NCBI GenBank assembly: GCA_902806575.1
Contig: CADCXD010000011.1
Span: 930,001-994,000, forward strand
Length of the DNA stretch: 64,000 bases
Direction: 5' to 3'
Source of the DNA: Jackrogersella multiformis
Lineage: Eukaryota; Ascomycota; Sordariomycetes; Xylariales; Hypoxylaceae
The notes beneath the pieces are model-generated. The model was not told the DNA's origin. It was given only the letters and a program-made list of their open reading frames with translations, and searched no databases. Numbering within the stretch: position 1 is the stretch's first letter; each line of letters opens with the position of its first letter. Below, piece after piece: positions 59,455-64,000 of the stretch. The position numbers and the translations under genes were made by a program.

Positions 59455-61429
59455 GACTAGGTATTACGGTTGACAGGAGTGCGTTATGCTGTATACTAGG
59501 TATGTAGTGTAGGTAAGGCGAGGCAACCCAAGGGGACTTCTAGGCCGGCTCAGATTCGTATTTTAACATGAGAATGATCTTGGCGCGCACCTTTCGCGCT
59601 TCCACGGTGCCTGATTAGGCGGCCTGCGCAAGGCAGCCCGAAAGTTGGTTCAAAGAGGTCATTGCGGCGAGAGAGATCCAGGCTCTTCTCCGACCTGCGA
59701 CTACCTATCTATCAGTGGATTAGTACGAAGGTCGGGGCTTTACACAGTCTGTAATAAAATTAGCTACATCCATCCATACCAGGTACCTAGAGGTATCCAT
59801 ATTGTATCAGCCTCAAGCTACGCCTCAGATCTAATAGTGATCACTCCACTAAGCCAAAAGCTATCACAGTGCATATAAATCTTATTTAACACGGCTTTTG
59901 CCCAAGAGCAGATGTGCGAAACTTTTGGCCCCGACCTTCGTAGTTGCTTCTATTTTCTTCTTCTTTTCTAGCAGTGTTTTCATAGGATTCTTACATTCTA
60001 CTCTAGGTACTTAAGTAGAAAACTCGTAGACTTCATTCAAAGTGACATACCTAGGTACGCGCGTATAAAGCTGAGTTCTCCTCATACCGCCCTAGCAGCT
60101 ACTCAGTTAGGTACTCGAGGACTTCCGCGACTACTAGACTGAGTATACCTACCTACCTGGGTATCTAGTAAGGTGATTCGAATGTAAAGCAAAGAGAAAT
60201 GCCCAACCGAGATTCCATAACCCAGGGTTGTTGCAAGGAAGCCCAACGTCCTCATCTTATCGTCCAACTACGGTAGACTGTCATTTAAGTAACCAATCCA
60301 ATATCCAAAGTCTGTTATGGAGCGGTCCGACCTAACTAGAAAAACATACCTAACAACCCGGAGCGTCGAACGCTGCACAGTTATGCTGCAAATCGTAATA
60401 TATATCGTTGCTTCATAGTGGGACAAAGCCGTCCGCCTGCATTAGCTTGCTGCTTATGAGGGAAAACGGGTGGGTTTCTGCGTCAGAGTGCAGTGAATAA
60501 TATTAACTGGTAGCTTGTCCTTTAAGCCCATATGATTATATCGGTCTAGATTATTTGTAGAAAGGGGAACACCGGAAATTGAAGGCATTCACGTCAAGCA
60601 GAGAAGGGGGAAGATATGAGACGATTTTAAAGAGATTTTTACTCTTTTCCATTTTTATTTACGGGTGCTGCAGGCATACTCTCATGCGACAGAGTCGACG
60701 AGAACGAAAAGCCATCCCAAGGTATCGTCCCAGATGCCCAAGATATTCCGCAGCAAAGGTCCTCCACAAGAATTAATATTCTCCCGACTGGGGAGTCGAT
60801 CGATGTATCGTATCGTGTGGCACGCCGTAGTGCTGCTATCACAATTCCTCGGCCGTGCGAGGCGAGAGTCAAGGTGCCACTCGACATTCCAAAAGCAATT
60901 GGCGAATCACTCGCCCGCAGACGTGCCAGTGCGCACATGTGTCCCCCCAATTTTTTTCATCATCCCCCACCGGTTGGTTGTTCACAAATTGCCAGTCTTT
61001 TTCTCCATAATACAGCCTCGCCCATTTTTATGTATTGTTCCGGCTCCGCCCAACGCTCCATAGCTTCTTGTGCTGCAATTTGGGCGTCGTCTTCTGTCCT
61101 CGGATCGATGGTAAGAAACGCCCGAACGCACAGAAAAGGAGAAATCAGATTTTTTTTTGGTCGACAATCGTTTCGCTTTGGTGGTGGTTGATGCAATGGC
61201 ACGCTCAATGGGTATGACTGAGAAAGGAAAAAGGATAAATTGAAATCAAGCAAGTCGCTGATAATGCCATGGAGATGAACCTAAACCGTCAATTATGCAG
61301 CAATCTTTTATTCTTCCAATGATAAACATCCATGCGATAATCTCAAAACAAGTGGTGTCGTTCATATGTTAGAGTTAGATGGGGCGAATCTACGTTGAAT
61401 CTAAAAAGGTATCGGGCCAGGGTATGTGA
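59455..61429. other. 2.0-kb intergenic region
   Basis: Promoter of the nucleotidyltransferase plus 3' flank of the cyclin. One exact TACCTAGGTA at 60048-60057. Minus frames at 60639-60950 and 60960-61253 are open and partly protein-like (AAQEAMERWAEPEQY) but show no known motif and no linking splice structure. Confidence 0.45.
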
Positions 61430-62760
61430 TCATTGCGAGACCATCTGACCGTTGTATTCGTCGTACGAGTAGGCCGAGTATTGCTGCGTGTGTTGTTGTT
61501 GTTGCGGATACGCGGCAGCCGTAGTGGGAGGTTGCGGTGTGGGAGTGACTGGACACCGAGGGGGGACGTACTTGTTCATCGGGTCGATGACACCAAAGTT
61601 GATTCCGTCAGGTGTGATGGGTGGTGTGAGATACCCGTCCGCGACACCTATGGCGGCGCCATGTCCCTTCTGCGGAGTGCTGTAGATGCTAGAGTGTTGT
61701 GCCGATAGGGTGGGTTCAGCCGGGGGCGACGGTGGTCCTTGAGCCCGTCGGGCAATAGCCGCTTGCTGGGCGAGAAATTCCGAGAGCTTTCCAGAAACGC
61801 GAGACAAGTGCTGCGAGGAGTACTTCCTCGACAACGTCACCGAGGGTTGATGCAAGTGTTGAGACAGAGCGAGGACGGTAACGTTCTCCAGATGATCCCA
61901 TTCCCCATCGTTGACCTCCGGTCTTCCCAATATCGCACGTGCGAGGGCGAGCGAGGCACGTGCCATGATCGAGGGCTTGGTAGAAACGAAATCTCGGTGG
62001 TACAAGGCAATCTCGCAGAGGTAAGCTGCCATGTGCTCGACTTCTCGTTCGTCAGCCTCCTCGGCAACTATAAGCTGGGTGAAGAAGTCGACTGTTGGGT
62101 GTCCGATGGTCCACTCGAGAGTGTTGAGGACATGCATCTCCATCTGAGTGAACATTCCAGAGTCGTACAGTCCACAGCACATGTTGTTCAGCTCATTGAT
62201 CTGGGGGACACGATCCTTCTTGTCACCGTACTTGGCAGCAATGAGAAGCGCCGCACATCCAACTAGTTGATAGTGCTGCTTGTATACTACTCGCTTGGAA
62301 CAGTATCGGTCTAGCAGGTTCACAGTAAGAAACAGGGTCTCGGGCAGAAGGGCGAAGGCAGCATGGGCCTCGATCAGGAAGTCGATCAGATACGGCCTCA
62401 TGAACCATTGGATCTCCCGTTGCATGTCAATTAGATTAGCGTCCGGTAACGTCTCGTCCTATTTGATGGTTAGCAACAGAAACGCTTATTCAATTCACCA
62501 CCCCCAATCCTCGCAAAGCGGAGAAAGGAGGGCGGGCGGGGGCTGGGAAGTAGCCCGAGGACACCAACCTCCATATGCCTCATGTGTTGCATTATGTCCT
62601 CCAGATATTCGTCACCGGCCAGGCGAGACAACTCATTGGCAATCATCTCCTGTCTATTACGGGCCAACATCTTCGCCGCATCTTTCATGCTGATCCGGGG
62701 GTGTCGAGGCTCTTCGGTCTCGACGAAGAAGCCGTTGTCTCCCGAAGTTGAGTACGCCAT
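61430..62760 (-). CDS. G1-type cyclin (Cln-like)
   Basis: Cyclins of this group activate the main CDK for G1/S entry. Exons are 62760-62569 and 62458-61430, giving 406 residues. The donor GTTGGT is weak, but the join HMEV-region to DETLPDANLIDMQ keeps frame. The cyclin box covers about residues 75-200: REIQWFMRPYLIDFLIEAHA (with the MRPYLIDF variant of the MR-LVDWL signature), LFLTVNLLDRYCSKR, YQLVGCAALLIAAKYG and LNTLEWTIGHPT. A cyclin C-terminal domain follows. The tail is Pro/Gln-rich with SP/TP sites (YLTPPITPDG), consistent with CDK regulation. It resembles filamentous-fungus Cln/Puc1-type cyclins rather than mitotic B-type ones. The exact class is inferred. Confidence 0.88.
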
Positions 62761-64000
62761 ATTGATTGGATGATCTAAAGAGTTGAGATTTCGGGTAGGA
62801 GTGGTATCGCAGAATTTGGTGGATGCTTGGACGTGATCTTCAAAAGAGTGACGATTAGGTTCTCCAGGAATCTTGATGATGTGAGAGAGCGAGTGTATTA
62901 GGGTGTTCGTCGCAGGTAGAAATCGAAGGAGTGAATTATTCTAGCTGAAACGGACAACACAATTATTACAATATTAAAGAGCGTGATGAACTGTAATGCA
63001 GTAAAAAATAATAATAAAAATTAAGGAATGACTGTGGCCGAATGGCTACGGAAGGACGGCGGAATGATGAGGTGAAAGAGGGCCGGAGAGGCGGCCGTTA
63101 AAAAGAGGACGTCGAGTGAAAGGCTCTGGAGTGGAATATTATTAGCGTCAGGAACCATAAACCCAATTGAGAGGCCAGGAGAGACATAGATGGACCAAAG
63201 CCAGGCCAGGCGGATCAGGGCACGGCCTTCTGGAACCACACGATCAGGGGCAGAACACTAGGTGTTCTGATTCGACCGAGAATCTGTGGGGATCCAGTTC
63301 CTGGCACGCGGCGAGAGACGTCTGGCAGGCAATTGATTCTCGATGGAGCCATTTAATGCAGCATACGTGCATACAAAATGACGTTGGTCTGTGTTATAAT
63401 TTCGCTGAAGAAGGGTCTCCCTTACCGCCACGATTAACCACAGGAAATTAGGTGATTCCTGGCCGAATTGGTGGGAACAGCGAGTTAACGAGTCCCACGA
63501 AGGCAAAGCGTCCTTTGCTCGACGGCGGATCGAAGCGTGCGTGAGTGTTCGAGTACACCGTTGGAACACTGTGGGTGGACCGTCGGCATGTAACTGCAAA
63601 GGGAGAAGAACAAATATTAGAATCTTCTTTTTAGTCTATACACTTTTCTCATCCCCCTTTATTCTTTTCTCTCTGTCTCTCGAGTTCCCGCGGAAATTTA
63701 GACGTACCTCTACACTGGCACGCTTCTAATGGATTATAGTCGAGCGACTGGGTTCATGTAGGGCTCGTTGGTGAGATCCTCGAATCGGTAGTAGACCCGT
63801 GTGGAGTCTAGCACCGATAGTCTTCTGGAGTAATTATGATGAGCCAGAGTCAGATTCCTGGTACCGTTGGCACGAAGGAGAATTGGGAGGTTCGAATTGC
63901 CTTGTTGTCTGCCCAGCAAGACAGACAAGACTATTCCTCCTTAGGGAGCGAGTGGATTTGGATTTGGATTTATCGGGCGGAGGAAGGGAAAGAAGGGTTC
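62761..64000. promoter_or_regulatory. Upstream region of the cyclin gene
   Basis: 1.24 kb with no supportable gene. Probably a long promoter/5' leader, usual for G1 cyclins. Short frames on both strands lack motifs. No clear MCB or SCB box was noticed. Confidence 0.4.

Noticed and set aside
63880..63960. Possible tRNA suggested by GGTTCGAATT
   Set aside because: No matching acceptor or D/anticodon stems could be drawn around the T-loop-like string.

Overview
The window is nuclear DNA of a filamentous ascomycete (Pezizomycotina, most likely Sordariomycetes). Almost every gene is interrupted by short GT-AG introns (about 47-260 bp). The gene set is typical of this group: Mrd1, LC8 dynein light chain, ELL, TFIIS, Apc11, RCR, a WSC protein and a CmcJ-like oxidoreductase. 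No rRNA, tRNA, CRISPR or intact transposon was seen. The species cannot be named from the sequence alone.

Layout. 1-3.5 kb: the 5' part of MRD1 (minus, runs off the window) diverges from an LC8 dynein light-chain gene (plus). 3.5-11.2 kb: a gene-free stretch studded with the palindrome TACCTAGGTA. 11.2-13.5 kb: an ELL-type Pol II elongation factor. 13.5-19.5 kb: mostly non-coding, with one unrecognised ORF. 19.5-22.9 kb: an Efm2/METTL21-like methyltransferase convergent with an NDUFAF7/MidA-like methyltransferase. 23.4-28.1 kb: a broken small gene, a CmcJ/AsaB-like oxidoreductase with six exons, and a DHA-type MFS transporter with a frameshift and an in-frame stop. 28.8-31.9 kb: a very GC-rich mitochondrial-type cysteine synthase convergent with TFIIS. 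33.5-35.2 kb: an unrecognised, probably nuclear protein. 38.0-41.5 kb: alanyl-tRNA synthetase with an upstream in-frame ATG that adds a mitochondrial-type presequence. 41.8-46.6 kb: two conserved proteins of unknown function and an RCR-family membrane protein. 47.4-51.8 kb: APC11, a mercaptopyruvate sulfurtransferase and ribosomal protein uS5 (Rps2). 52.5-56.9 kb: a 1,415-residue WSC-domain wall/secreted protein with a huge Gly/Ser/Pro/Asn repeat region. 58.0-59.5 kb: an NMNAT-like nucleotidyltransferase. 61.4-62.8 kb: a G1-type cyclin.

Most of the genes are housekeeping: transcription elongation (ELL, TFIIS), translation (AlaRS, uS5, Mrd1, protein-lysine methylation), cell cycle (Apc11, cyclin), mitochondria and sulfur (NDUFAF7, cysteine synthase, sulfurtransferase). 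The 23-28 kb stretch and the WSC gene have the accessory character.

No clearly new multi-gene system was found. The points most worth a second look are the dispersed palindrome, the GC-AG intron in TFIIS, the two micro-exons and dual start of AlaRS, the two broken genes, and the repeated cysteine modules of the WSC protein. Exon boundaries were derived by hand from splice consensus, reading frame and conserved protein motifs, not from transcripts.
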